From Xylophilus sp. Leaf220 (GTDB lineage: Bacteria > Pseudomonadota > Gammaproteobacteria > Burkholderiales > Burkholderiaceae_C): a DNA stretch of 64,000 nucleotides. A model generated the notes under the pieces. The model made no database searches and was not told where the DNA came from. It saw only the letters and a program-made list of their open reading frames with translations. Positions within the stretch are counted from its first letter, which is position 1; every line of letters starts with the position of its first letter. The stretch is taken from positions 514,241 to 578,240 of the forward strand of contig NZ_LMKO01000012.1 of assembly GCF_001421705.1 (NCBI RefSeq). Reading direction: 5' to 3'. A program made the translations under genes and the position numbers. Shown here piece after piece: positions 12,588 through 21,377 of this stretch.

Positions 12588-13414
12588 ACACACCTCTTTC
12601 CGCAACCGAATCGCCCGCCGACGCACCGTCCGCCACCCCTCCGACCGCCGCGCAGGACCCGTCGGCACTCGCGGCCGAGTCGTCCGCGCCGGCCGGCACC
12701 GGGCCGGCGGACGCGGCCCCTGGCGACACGCCCGCCCCGGCCCCGCTGCGCAAGCCGATCAAGAGCTTCGTGCGCCGCGCGGGCCGCACCACCACCGGCC
12801 AGGCCAAGGCCTTCGAGGCCCTGGGCAGCACCTACATCCTTCCCTACCGCCCCGAGCCCCTGGACCTGGCGGCCGCCTTCGGCCGGGAGGCGCCCACGGT
12901 GCTGGAGATCGGCTTCGGCATGGGCGAGGCCACCGCCCACATCGCGGCGCTGATGCCGGAGAAGAACTTCCTCTGCTGCGAGGTGCACGAACCCGGCGTG
13001 GGTGCCCTGCTGAAACGCATCGGCGAACAGGGCCTGACCAACATCCGGATCGTGCAGCACGATGCGGTCGAGGTGGTCGACCGGATGCTGGCGCCCGACG
13101 TGCTGGCAGGCCTGCACCTCTTCTTTCCCGACCCGTGGCACAAGACCCGCCACAACAAGCGCCGCCTGGTGCAGCCCGCCTGGGTGGCGCGGGTCGCGGC
13201 CCGCATCGCGCCCGGCGGCTACCTGCACTGCGCCACCGACTGGGAACCGTATGCCCAGCAGATGCTGGAGGTCTTGGGCGCCGAGCCGCTGCTGCGCAAC
13301 AGCACCGCGACCGGCTTCGCGCCCCGGCCGGCCTACCGGCCGCTGACCAAGTTCGAGAACCGGGGCATCCGGCTCGGCCACGGCGTCTGGGACGTCGTGT
13401 TTTCCCGAATCTGA
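12584..13414 (+). CDS. trmB: tRNA (guanine-N7-)-methyltransferase
   Basis: TrmB methylates G46 of tRNA using SAM. The 276-residue protein has a disordered Ala/Pro/Ser-rich extension of about 55 residues, then the SAM-binding [27 protein letters not shown], and the family signature [15 protein letters not shown]. The C-terminus [16 protein letters not shown] is also typical. The start is a GTG overlapping the gluQ stop by 4 bp, which continues the coupled series of FAD enzyme, gluQ and trmB. Confidence 0.95.
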   Translation: MNTPLSATESPADAPSATPPTAAQDPSALAAESSAPAGTGPADAAPGDTPAPAPLRKPIKSFVRRAGRTTTGQAKAFEALGSTYILPYRPEPLDLAAAFGREAPTVLEIGFGMGEATAHIAALMPEKNFLCCEVHEPGVGALLKRIGEQGLTNIRIVQHDAVEVVDRMLAPDVLAGLHLFFPDPWHKTRHNKRRLVQPAWVARVAARIAPGGYLHCATDWEPYAQQMLEVLGAEPLLRNSTATGFAPRPAYRPLTKFENRGIRLGHGVWDVVFSRI

Positions 13415-13551
13415 AATCCGGCGGGCCGCGTAGTATTTCAACGTCGGATTGCGCGGTCTTTTTTCCATCCGGCACTTTGTGCCGTCCGCCCGCCGTTGCG
13501 GGCACAATGCCACCATTCGTCTACCTTGCCAGCCCGGTCCAACCCGAGAAG

Positions 13552-14577
13552 ATGACCCCGATTCTTCAGCACCTCGTAGAAATCACCGGCCACCGCGATC
13601 AGGACCGCCTGGAGGTTTCCGTCGTGTCTGCCATGCGGCATCTGGTCAACATCCGCCGGGTGCGCAAGCTGGAGCTGGTCAACACCGCCGAGGGCCGGCT
13701 GATCCGGCCGGTGCTGCTGCTGGACGCCGGCCAGCCGGTCATCACCGACCGCCGCTCGCCCGCCCTCAACGACCTGGAGCCGTTCTCGAATTTCCCCGAG
13801 CTGGACCAGGCGATCGAGCAGCGCCTCAACAGCGCCGAGCGCCGGGAAGACGGCAGCTACACCCTCTGGCTGCCGGTGCGCCTGCAGGACAAGGTGGTGT
13901 CGGTGCTGGAGCTGTGCAACGACGTGCCCTACAACCCGCAGGCGCTCGACGTGGTCTACGGCATCGCTGAGGTGTACCGCAACTACCAGAGCCTGCTGGA
14001 CTACAGCGAGCGCGACGCCCTCACCGGCCTGCTCAATCGCAAGACCTTCGACGAGCAGTTTTCCCGCTACTCGCAGCTCGAGGTGCAATCGCGCGGCACC
14101 GAGATGCCCGCCAACGCCACCGAGCCCGAGCAGCACTGGCTGGGCGTGGTCGACATCGACCACTTCAAGCAGGTCAACGACCGCTTCGGCCACCTGTACG
14201 GCGACGAGGTGCTGATCCTGGTCACCAACCTGCTGCGCACCTCTTTCCGCACCCACGACCGCATCTTCCGCTTCGGCGGCGAGGAGTTCGTGGTGCTGCT
14301 GCGCTCGGTCACGCTCGAGGACGCCCACCGCATCTTCAACCGTTTCCGGACCAACATCGAGCAGCACGTGTTCCCGCAGGTGGGCCGCGTCACGGTGACG
14401 GTGGGCTTCACCAGCACCGCCGGCGGCTCCTCGGTCGAGGTGCTGGGGCATTCCGACCAGGCGCTCTACTACGGCAAGGAAAACGGCCGCAACCAGGTCC
14501 AGCACTACGAGACCCTGGTCGCCAGCGGCAAGCTCGAATCGTCAAACCTCGCGAACAACGACGTCGAGTTGTTCTAG
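13552..14577 (+). CDS. GGDEF-domain diguanylate cyclase
   Basis: A 341-residue probable diguanylate cyclase making cyclic di-GMP. Residues 1-145 form a GAF-like sensory part with no membrane segment. The GGDEF domain begins near DALTGLLNRKTF and carries the active-site motif GGEEF at 242-246. An inhibitory RxxD site (RTHD, 233-236) lies exactly five residues before it, so both catalysis and product inhibition should be intact. ATG at 13507 is an alternative upstream start. The gene stands alone between trmB and a repeat; the sensed signal is unknown. Confidence 0.92.
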   Translation: MTPILQHLVEITGHRDQDRLEVSVVSAMRHLVNIRRVRKLELVNTAEGRLIRPVLLLDAGQPVITDRRSPALNDLEPFSNFPELDQAIEQRLNSAERREDGSYTLWLPVRLQDKVVSVLELCNDVPYNPQALDVVYGIAEVYRNYQSLLDYSERDALTGLLNRKTFDEQFSRYSQLEVQSRGTEMPANATEPEQHWLGVVDIDHFKQVNDRFGHLYGDEVLILVTNLLRTSFRTHDRIFRFGGEEFVVLLRSVTLEDAHRIFNRFRTNIEQHVFPQVGRVTVTVGFTSTAGGSSVEVLGHSDQALYYGKENGRNQVQHYETLVASGKLESSNLANNDVELF

Positions 14578-14617
14578 CCGCCCGCCCGACACTCCCACCA
14601 CCGCCGCCCCCGCATTC

Positions 14618-14715
14618 CCAGGGATACCGCGGAACCGGCTTCGCCGGGCGACCGGTATCGCCCCCGGCAGGGGGTAGGCGAAGCGCACGCAGTGCGCGCA
14701 GCCCTGGGGGCGAGC
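14618..14715 (-). repeat. Dispersed repeat family 2, copy 1
   Basis: The copy contains an ACCGCGGAACCGGCTTCGCC-type arm, then CGGTATCGCCCCCGGCAGGGGGTAGGCG and ends with CCTGGGGGCGAG. The same order recurs at 17047, 30940, 31800 and 43607. Its nested GC stems (CCGGC-TTC-GCCGG and GCCCCC-GGCA-GGGGGT) could act as a terminator for the convergent GGDEF and hrpA genes. Confidence 0.75.
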
Positions 14716-14728
14716 CTGAATATTCGAG

Positions 14729-17700
14729 CTAAATGTTCAGCAGCGCCCACGCCTTGTCGAGCCGCTTGACGCTCACCGGCTGCGGCGTGCGCAATTCCTG
14801 GGCGAAGAAGCTCACCCGCAGCTCCTCCAGCAGCCAGCGCAACTCCTGCATCGGCGCATCCACCTGCCCCTTGCGCTCGGCGACCAGCCGCCAGTAGCGC
14901 TGCTCCTGCGGCCGCAGCTCGGCCAGGCGCTGCGCATCGCGGACCGGATCGGCGCGCAGCTTGTCGAGGCGCAGCACGATCGCTTTCAGGTAGCGCACCA
15001 GATGCTGCAGCTGCGGCCAGGGGGTCGCGGCCAGGAAGTTCTTCGGCACAAGCCGCTGCAGCTGCTGCTGGGCGTCGGCCACCGCGTCGGGCTGGATTTT
15101 GCTGTCCTTGATCTTGCGGGCGGCGGCGGCGTATTCCACCAGCACGCCGGCCGCGAGTCGGGCCACCTCGTTGGCGATCAGGGTGAGCCGGCCGCGGCCC
15201 TCGTCCAGCCGCTTCCTGAACTCGGCCTCGGACGTGGGCAGCGGGTCGAGCAGGAAGGCGCGGTCCATCGCCACGTCGAGGATCTGGCCGCGCAACTCTT
15301 CCTGCGTGCCGAGCGGCATGAAGGCCACCGCCATCTTCTGCAGATCGGGCACGTTCTTCTCCAGGTACTTCAGCGCGTCCTTGATCTGCAGCGCGAAGAG
15401 CCGGCGCAGGCCGGCGCGGTGGCGGGCGGCGGCGACGGCGGGCTCGTCGAAGACCTCGATCCGCACGCTGTCCTGTGCGTCGATCAGCGCGGGGAATCCG
15501 ACCAGCGTCTGGCCGCCCTTGCGGATCTCCATCAGCTCGGGCAGCGCGCCGAAGGTCCAGGCGGTATAGCGCTGGTCGGCCGGCGCCGCGGCCGGCCCGG
15601 CCGCGGGCCGTGCGGCACCCGGCGCAGGTAACGCTTCTTTTTTGATAGCAGGTAGCCGGCTCTCCGCGCCGGCCTCGGGCACTTTTTCCTTGGATTTTCC
15701 TTCCGCCAGCCGCAGGCCGGCCAGCGCCTGGAAGGCGCCGCGCGCCTGCGCACCCAGCTCGGCCTTCAGCGCCGCCAGGCTGCGGCCGGCGCCCAGCTGG
15801 CGGCCGTGTTCGTCGACCACCCGCAGGTGCATGAACAGGTGGGGGCTGAGCATGTCGGGCTTGAAGTCGGCGCGCTTGACGTCGAGCTGGGTCGTCTCGC
15901 GCACCTCTTTCAGCACCGCGTCGGTCAGCGAACCGTGGCCGAACAGCTCGGGCGCGTTCAGCCGTTCTGCGATGCGGGTGGCCGATTCGGGCAGCGGCAC
16001 CAACCTGGCGCGGGGCTTCTGCGGCAGGCTCTTGAGCAGCGCCTGAATCTTGTCCTTCAGCATGCCGGGCACCAGCCATTCGGCCCGGTCTTCGCTCACC
16101 TGGTTGAGCACGAAGATCGGCACCGCGACGCTCACCCCGTCCTTCGCGTCGCCCGGCGCATGCAGGTAGGTGGCGCTGCAGTCCACGCCGCCCAGCTTGA
16201 CCGTGCGCGGGAAGGCGCTGCCGGTGATGCCGGCCGCCTCGTGGCGCATGAGCGCGTCGCGGGTCAGCAGCAGCAGCTCGGGGTTGCCGCGGGCGGCCTC
16301 GCGGTACCACTGCTCGAATTCGCGGCCGGTGGCGATCTGCTCGGGCACCTGCTTGTCGTAGAAGGCGTAGATGAACTCGTCGTCGACCAGCACGTCCTGC
16401 CGGCGCGCCTTGTGCTCCAGCTCCTCCACCTGGCGGATCGTCTTGCGGTTGGCGGCCAGGAAGGGCAGCCTGGTCTCCCACTCCTCGCCGACCAGGGCGG
16501 AGCGCAGGAAGATGTCGCGCGCGCCCTGCGGATCGATCCGTCCGAAGGGCATGCGGCGGTTGTTGTAGACCACCAGGCCATAGAGCGTGGCCCGCTCCAG
16601 CGCCACCACCTCGGCCGAGCGCTTTTCCCAGTGCGGATCGAGCAGCTGCTTCTTCAGCAGGTGGCCGCCCACTTCTTCCAGCCACTGCGGCTCGATGTTG
16701 GCGATGCCGCGTCCGAAGAGGCGCGTCGTCTCGACCAGCTCGGCTGCGACGATCCAGCGGCCCGGCTTCTTGCTCAGGTGCGCGCCGGGATGGCGGTGGA
16801 AGCGGATGCCGCGCGCGCCCAGGTAGATGTCTTCTTCCTCGGGCTTGAAGCCGATGTTGCCCAGGAGGCCCGAGAGCAGCGCCTTGTGCAGTTCCTCGTA
16901 GCCCGCGGGGTTGCGGTTGAAGACCCACTTCTGGTCGTTGATCACCGTCAGCAACTGGCTGTGGATGTCGCGCCATTCGCGCACGCGCCGGATGCTGATG
17001 AAGTTCTGGCGCAGCAGCTGTTCGTACTGGCGGTTGCTCAGTTTGGGACCGCCCCCAGGCTGCCCCACTGCGTGTGGTCCGCCAACCCCCTCGTCGGGGG
17101 CGGCACCGGCAGTCCGGCGAAGCCGGTCCTGCGGTGCCCCTGGATCTGCAGCCGCTGGCACGATGTCGGCGCCCATCTGGACAACCTTGACCGAACGCTG
17201 CGCAATCGGCAGCGCCGCGTGGTTGCGCGGGTGCCGCTGCGCGGGAGCGTTCTGCGCGCCCATCTCCCGCCGCGTCATCGCCACCGGCACGCCGCCCCGG
17301 GCGTCGCCCAGCCATTTCCACAGACGCAGGTAGCCGCTGAACTCGCTCTTGTCGTCGTCGAACTTGGCATGCGCCTGGTCGGCCTGGGCCTGCAGCTCCA
17401 TCGGCCGGTCGCGCACGTCCTGCACGCTGAGCGCGCTGGCGATCACCAGCACCTCTTCCAGCGCGCCGCGGTCGCGGCCCTCCAAAATCATCCGGCCGAT
17501 CCTGGGGTCGAGCGGCAGGCGCGAGAGCTGGCGGCCCACCTCGGTCAGGTCGTTGGCCTCGTCCACCGCGCCCAGCTCGGCCAGCAGCTGGTAGCCGTCG
17601 GCGATGGCGCGGCCCGACGGCGCCTCCAGGAACGGGAAACGCGCCACGTCGCCCAGGTGCAGCGACTTCATCCGCAGGATCACGCCCGCCAGGGAGCTGC

Positions 17701-18880
17701 GCAAGATTTCCGGATCGGTGAAGCGCGGCCGGCCCTCGAAATCCTTCTGGTCGTAGAGGCGGATGCAGATGCCGTTGGCGACCCGGCCGCAGCGGCCGGC
17801 GCGCTGGTTGGCGGCCGCCTGGCTCACCGGCTCGACCAGCAGCTGCTCCACCTTGCTGCGGAAGCTGTAGCGCTTGACCCGGGCGGTGCCGGCGTCGATC
17901 ACGTAGCGCACGCCGGGTACGGTGAGCGATGTCTCGGCCACGTTGGTGGCCAGCACGATGCGCCGTCCGGTGTGGCCGTCGAAGATGCGGTCCTGCTCGG
18001 CCTGCGACAGCCGGGCGAAGAGCGGCAGCACCTCGGCGCCGCGCATCACCGGCTGGTGGGCCAGGTGCTTGCGCAGGTGGTCGGCCGCCTCGCGGATCTC
18101 GCGCTCGCCGGGCAGGAAGACCAGGATGTCGCCACCCGCGTTGCCCATCCACAACTCGTCCACCCCGTCGGCGATGGCCTCGTTCAGACCGTAGTCACGC
18201 GATTCCTCGAAGGGCCGGTAGCGCTGCTCGACCGGGAAGGTGCGGCCCGAGACGTAGATGACCGGCGCCGGCCCCTTGCTGGATGCGAAGTGCTGCGCGA
18301 ACCGGTCGGCGTCGATCGTGGCCGAGGTGACGACGATCTTCAGGTCGGGCCGGCGCGGCAGGATCTCGCGCAGGTAGCCCAGCAGGAAGTCGATGTTGAG
18401 GCTGCGCTCGTGCGCCTCGTCGATGATGATCGTGTCGTAGGCCTTCAGCAGCGGGTCGGTCTGCGTCTCGGCCAGCAGGATGCCGTCGGTCATCAGCTTG
18501 ACCGAGGCGTCCTTCGACAGCCGGTCCTGGAAGCGCACCCGGAAACCGACCACCTCGCCCAGCGGCGTCTTCAGCTCCTCGGCGATCCGCTTGGCGACCG
18601 ACGACGCGGCGATCCGGCGCGGCTGGGTATGGCCGATCAGCCGGCCCTGCCCCGGCGGCTTGCCCAGCTTGCCGCGGCCCATCTCGAGCGCGATCTTGGG
18701 CAGCTGGGTGGTCTTGCCCGACCCGGTCTCGCCGCAGACGATCACCACCTGGTTCACCTCCAGGGCATCGCGGATTTCAGCACGGCGGGCCGAGACGGGC
18801 AGGGATTCGGGAAAGTGGATGGCCAGGCGCGCATGCGCGGCGGTGGCGGGCACGGCAGGAGAAGGCGGGGAAACATGCAT
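14729..18880 (-). CDS. hrpA: ATP-dependent RNA helicase HrpA with two repeat-derived insertions
   Basis: HrpA is a DEAH-box helicase that acts on stalled ribosomes and mRNA. The 1383-residue protein shows Walker A GETGSGKTT, the DEAH box DEAHERS, motif III SATID, and QRAGRCGR. Next come the HA2 and OB-fold regions and the long HrpA-specific C-terminal part. It is about 80 residues longer than usual. Residues about 577-611 are encoded by a family 2 repeat and residues about 1060-1083 by a family 1 repeat, both read in frame. A further stretch of about 45 residues before the first insertion also looks unlike HrpA. The start MHVSPPSPAV gives a short leader before the helicase core. Confidence 0.93.
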   Translation of the reverse strand: MHVSPPSPAVPATAAHARLAIHFPESLPVSARRAEIRDALEVNQVVIVCGETGSGKTTQLPKIALEMGRGKLGKPPGQGRLIGHTQPRRIAASSVAKRIAEELKTPLGEVVGFRVRFQDRLSKDASVKLMTDGILLAETQTDPLLKAYDTIIIDEAHERSLNIDFLLGYLREILPRRPDLKIVVTSATIDADRFAQHFASSKGPAPVIYVSGRTFPVEQRYRPFEESRDYGLNEAIADGVDELWMGNAGGDILVFLPGEREIREAADHLRKHLAHQPVMRGAEVLPLFARLSQAEQDRIFDGHTGRRIVLATNVAETSLTVPGVRYVIDAGTARVKRYSFRSKVEQLLVEPVSQAAANQRAGRCGRVANGICIRLYDQKDFEGRPRFTDPEILRSSLAGVILRMKSLHLGDVARFPFLEAPSGRAIADGYQLLAELGAVDEANDLTEVGRQLSRLPLDPRIGRMILEGRDRGALEEVLVIASALSVQDVRDRPMELQAQADQAHAKFDDDKSEFSGYLRLWKWLGDARGGVPVAMTRREMGAQNAPAQRHPRNHAALPIAQRSVKVVQMGADIVPAAADPGAPQDRLRRTAGAAPDEGVGGPHAVGQPGGGPKLSNRQYEQLLRQNFISIRRVREWRDIHSQLLTVINDQKWVFNRNPAGYEELHKALLSGLLGNIGFKPEEEDIYLGARGIRFHRHPGAHLSKKPGRWIVAAELVETTRLFGRGIANIEPQWLEEVGGHLLKKQLLDPHWEKRSAEVVALERATLYGLVVYNNRRMPFGRIDPQGARDIFLRSALVGEEWETRLPFLAANRKTIRQVEELEHKARRQDVLVDDEFIYAFYDKQVPEQIATGREFEQWYREAARGNPELLLLTRDALMRHEAAGITGSAFPRTVKLGGVDCSATYLHAPGDAKDGVSVAVPIFVLNQVSEDRAEWLVPGMLKDKIQALLKSLPQKPRARLVPLPESATRIAERLNAPELFGHGSLTDAVLKEVRETTQLDVKRADFKPDMLSPHLFMHLRVVDEHGRQLGAGRSLAALKAELGAQARGAFQALAGLRLAEGKSKEKVPEAGAESRLPAIKKEALPAPGAARPAAGPAAAPADQRYTAWTFGALPELMEIRKGGQTLVGFPALIDAQDSVRIEVFDEPAVAAARHRAGLRRLFALQIKDALKYLEKNVPDLQKMAVAFMPLGTQEELRGQILDVAMDRAFLLDPLPTSEAEFRKRLDEGRGRLTLIANEVARLAAGVLVEYAAAARKIKDSKIQPDAVADAQQQLQRLVPKNFLAATPWPQLQHLVRYLKAIVLRLDKLRADPVRDAQRLAELRPQEQRYWRLVAERKGQVDAPMQELRWLLEELRVSFFAQELRTPQPVSVKRLDKAWALLNI
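15632..15700 (+). repeat. Dispersed repeat family 1, copy B, inside hrpA
   Basis: GCTTCTTTTTTGATAGCAGG is followed by AGCCGGC...GCCGGC, CGGGCACTTTTTCC and TGGATTTTCC, closely matching copy A. It is antisense to hrpA, whose frame stays open across it and encodes a KSKEKVPEAGAESRLPAIKK segment. Confidence 0.8.
17047..17150 (+). repeat. Dispersed repeat family 2, copy 2, inside hrpA
   Basis: CCCCCAGGCT, ACTGCGTGTGG, CCGCCAACCCCCTCGTCGGG, GCACCGGCAGTCCGGCGAAG and CCGGTCCTGCGGTG occur in the same order as in the other copies. The hrpA frame remains open through it on the opposite strand. Confidence 0.75.
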
Positions 18881-19138
18881 AGAGGCGGCCGATTATCCGA
18901 AACATGGGGTGCCCGTGCACGCACCCGGTCCGTCCGACCCCGCGCCGCTGGCCGGTGGCCCCTGCCCTTTCGGCGGACCGACGCTGCGCTGCGCGGTCGA
19001 AACCGGAATCCGGGCCCGCTCGCGGATTCGCATCTGGAGCGCAGTACGCCGGCTGTTCGCACGCTTACTCGCATCTAGAATGCCGTCGGCGTCGATTTGT
19101 AACTCGCCGCCATCCACATCGATCGGAGAAGCGGAACC

Positions 19139-20074
19139 ATGGGTAACCGGCGCAATAGCTTGTATGAGGTTCTCGGCGTGGCACCGGATGCGTCGGACGC
19201 CGACATTCGCACGGCCTACGAGCGCCGCTGCGAAGCTCTGAATACGGCCGCACCGGGCGAGGTGCCAGCGGACCGGGACCTGCAGCGCAAGGTGCTCACC
19301 CTGGCCTTCAGGACGCTGGCCTCGCCGACGGAGCGGGCCGCCTACAACGCCAGGATGTCGACGCCGCCCTCGGTGCCGGTGCCGGCCTTGTCCCTGGTGC
19401 CGATGGAGACCGATCCGGATGCCCTGGCGCTGAAAGCGGAGGCCTTGACGCTGCGGGCCGAGGCGATGAGCCTGCGCGCGGAGGCCATGTCGATGCGGGG
19501 CGGCCGGACATTGGCTGCGGGCGGTTTCGCCGCCGACCACGGCCACTCTCCCTTGAACGACACGGCGTCGCTGCTGCGCAAGGTGCTGACCGTGTTGGGC
19601 ACGCTGCTGGCGATCGCACTCGTCGCGCGGGTGCTGGTCATGCTGCTTGCCGGCCCCAGCAAGCCGGTCGCACCCGGGATGGACAACGATGCGCGCGAGA
19701 AGGTCGTCCTGCAGGACTATTACCAGACCTATGGCGTGCGCCCGGCCAACCTGGCCGAAATGGAGTTGATGGAAGCGGAGCGCAGGCGCAAGGAGCGCAG
19801 CACGCAGGAAGCCAGGAACGCAGAGCGCGATAAAGCACGCGCAGCGGACGCCGAGCGCCGGGCAGCCGAAGACACCCGACGGCGTGCGGACGAGGTCTCT
19901 GCCCGCCTGCATGCGGAGGAACAGGCCTTCAAGGAGCGCATGCGCCGGGAAGACGAACTCGCCGAGCGGGACAAGCGGGCCAAGCAAGAGCGGCAGGAGC
20001 GCGCGGAACGCGACGAAAGCCGCCGGGCACGGCAGCAGGAAGCCGAATGGCGCCAGGTGCTCAGGAGCAATTGA
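19139..20074 (+). CDS. Membrane protein with degenerate N-terminal J domain
   Basis: A 311-residue protein that I do not recognise as a named gene. Residues about 6-70 resemble a J domain (NSLYEVLGVAPDASDADIRTAY, then AFRTLASPTERAAYNARM), but the HPD tripeptide needed to stimulate DnaK is missing. Next is a short heptad-like repeat built on LRAEAMS (about residues 98-120), one membrane segment (about 147-168), and a long Arg/Glu-rich coiled-coil tail. A GGAGAAG ribosome site precedes the ATG. A lipoprotein gene begins 2 bp after the stop and a second J-domain gene follows, so the three look co-transcribed. It may scaffold the complete J protein. Confidence 0.85.
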   Translation: MGNRRNSLYEVLGVAPDASDADIRTAYERRCEALNTAAPGEVPADRDLQRKVLTLAFRTLASPTERAAYNARMSTPPSVPVPALSLVPMETDPDALALKAEALTLRAEAMSLRAEAMSMRGGRTLAAGGFAADHGHSPLNDTASLLRKVLTVLGTLLAIALVARVLVMLLAGPSKPVAPGMDNDAREKVVLQDYYQTYGVRPANLAEMELMEAERRRKERSTQEARNAERDKARAADAERRAAEDTRRRADEVSARLHAEEQAFKERMRREDELAERDKRAKQERQERAERDESRRARQQEAEWRQVLRSN

Positions 20075-20076
20075 GG

Positions 20077-20463
20077 ATGCCGGGAGCGCGTGCCATGCTG
20101 CGCCGTTTTCGCCTGCCGTCGGCGACTGCGACCGTCCTGGTCGCGACCATGGCCCTGGCCTCCTGCTCCCGCCAGGAAGCCCCGCGCTCCGACCTCTTCG
20201 TGGGCAAGTGGCGCTCGTCGCGACTGGCGACCCCTTTGTATCTGCACGCCAACGGGGACTGGGAGATCAAGACCGACGAGGGCGCCGTCCTGCAGTACGG
20301 CGTGTGGGAGTCCAAAGGCCGCAGGTTCGTCTGGAGCATCAAGCAGGGCAGCGAGATCAACCAGGACGTCAACGAGGTTCTCGCTGCAGGAGCGCAGCGG
20401 TTTCAGCTGCGGGAAGCCAACGGCACCACCACCACCTTCGACAAGCTCGACGTGATCCGCTAG
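20077..20463 (+). CDS. Small lipoprotein between two J-domain genes
   Basis: A 128-residue predicted lipoprotein with a hydrophobic signal and the lipobox LASC (cysteine about residue 30). The mature part of about 98 residues contains SDLFVGKWRSSRLATPLYLH and GDWEIKTDEGAVLQYGVWES, resembling small lipocalin-like or META-type beta-barrel modules, but I do not recognise the family. AGGAG precedes the ATG at 20077; an in-frame ATG at 20095 with GGGAG is equally possible. It starts 2 bp after the first J-like gene. Confidence 0.75.
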   Translation: MPGARAMLRRFRLPSATATVLVATMALASCSRQEAPRSDLFVGKWRSSRLATPLYLHANGDWEIKTDEGAVLQYGVWESKGRRFVWSIKQGSEINQDVNEVLAAGAQRFQLREANGTTTTFDKLDVIR

Positions 20464-20473
20464 CGTGGCCGCC

Positions 20474-21292
20474 ATGAACCACTACGAGCGTCTGGAAGTC
20501 AGCCCTACGGCCAGCGCCTCGGTCATCCGCGCGGCGTACAAGAGCCTGATGCAGCGGCACCATCCCGACAAGGTCGACGCGTCGGCGGCGGCGAACGAAT
20601 ACGCGATGGCGCTGGCGCAGGCCTACCGCGTGCTCTCCAACGAAGAGGACCGTGCGGCCTACGACGTATCGCTGCGCCGGCAACAGCCATCGCGCGTCGC
20701 GGAGCCGTCGGGCCTGCCTGCCCAGCCGGCCGCACCGCGCCATCGCGCCCGGCCTGCCGCCGCATGGCGCGGTCCCGGCTACGCCTGGGCTCTGGTGACG
20801 GTGATCGCCGTGTCCGGCCTCACGCTCCATTGGCTCGGCGACAGGCGCGGGACCGCATCGACCGGCGCCGCCCCGCGGCCCGCGGCGACACGGACACCGG
20901 CGCCCATGGTGCGCACCCAGCGCATCCACCTGCTCACCCCCGGCCTGAAGGTTCAGCTCCCTGCATCCGGCGCCGCCGACGAGCGTGCGCTCCGGCTGAC
21001 CATTCCCGCGCTGATCGTCGAGATCCGGGCCGCCGACCGCGATCCTTTTCCCAGGTCGATCGAGTCCCGGATGTCCGAGATCGTCGAACGGCTTTCGCGC
21101 CAGCTAAGATCGGTCTCCGCTGTCGAACTGCGCATCGCAGGGTCCGACTATCTGTCCGATTTCTTGAAGCAAGCGCTGATCGACGTTCTCGGTTCGCCGG
21201 AGTTCCTGGCGAACGAGCCGCAGGGTGCGGATGCCGCAGCGTCTCACGAGATCGTTCGCGTCACACTCCCGGAATCGTTCATCCTCGACTGA
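20474..21292 (+). CDS. Membrane-anchored J-domain protein
   Basis: A 272-residue protein with a canonical N-terminal J domain: HYERLEVSPTASASVIRAAY, the HPD motif in RHHPDK (about residues 30-34), and AYRVLSNEEDRAAYD. A Pro/Ala-rich linker leads to one membrane segment (about 100-120). The remaining 150 residues, predicted outside the membrane, contain LRLTIPALIVEIRAADRD and do not match a family I know. The HPD indicates it can recruit and stimulate a DnaK. A GTG at 20465 is an alternative start. It forms a set with the degenerate J protein and the lipoprotein upstream. Confidence 0.88.
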   Translation: MNHYERLEVSPTASASVIRAAYKSLMQRHHPDKVDASAAANEYAMALAQAYRVLSNEEDRAAYDVSLRRQQPSRVAEPSGLPAQPAAPRHRARPAAAWRGPGYAWALVTVIAVSGLTLHWLGDRRGTASTGAAPRPAATRTPAPMVRTQRIHLLTPGLKVQLPASGAADERALRLTIPALIVEIRAADRDPFPRSIESRMSEIVERLSRQLRSVSAVELRIAGSDYLSDFLKQALIDVLGSPEFLANEPQGADAAASHEIVRVTLPESFILD

Positions 21293-21377
21293 CCGCCGGA
21301 TCGTCCGCCCCGCCGGTTCGCAGCGCCCGCCGTTCGCCGCGATGCGGACGACTCCGAAGGCACAATCCGCCCCCACC

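Noticed and set aside
15806..19078. Plus-strand open frame of about 1090 codons antisense to hrpA
   Set aside because: Lacks any recognisable domain and mirrors the codon bias of hrpA; rejected as a shadow.
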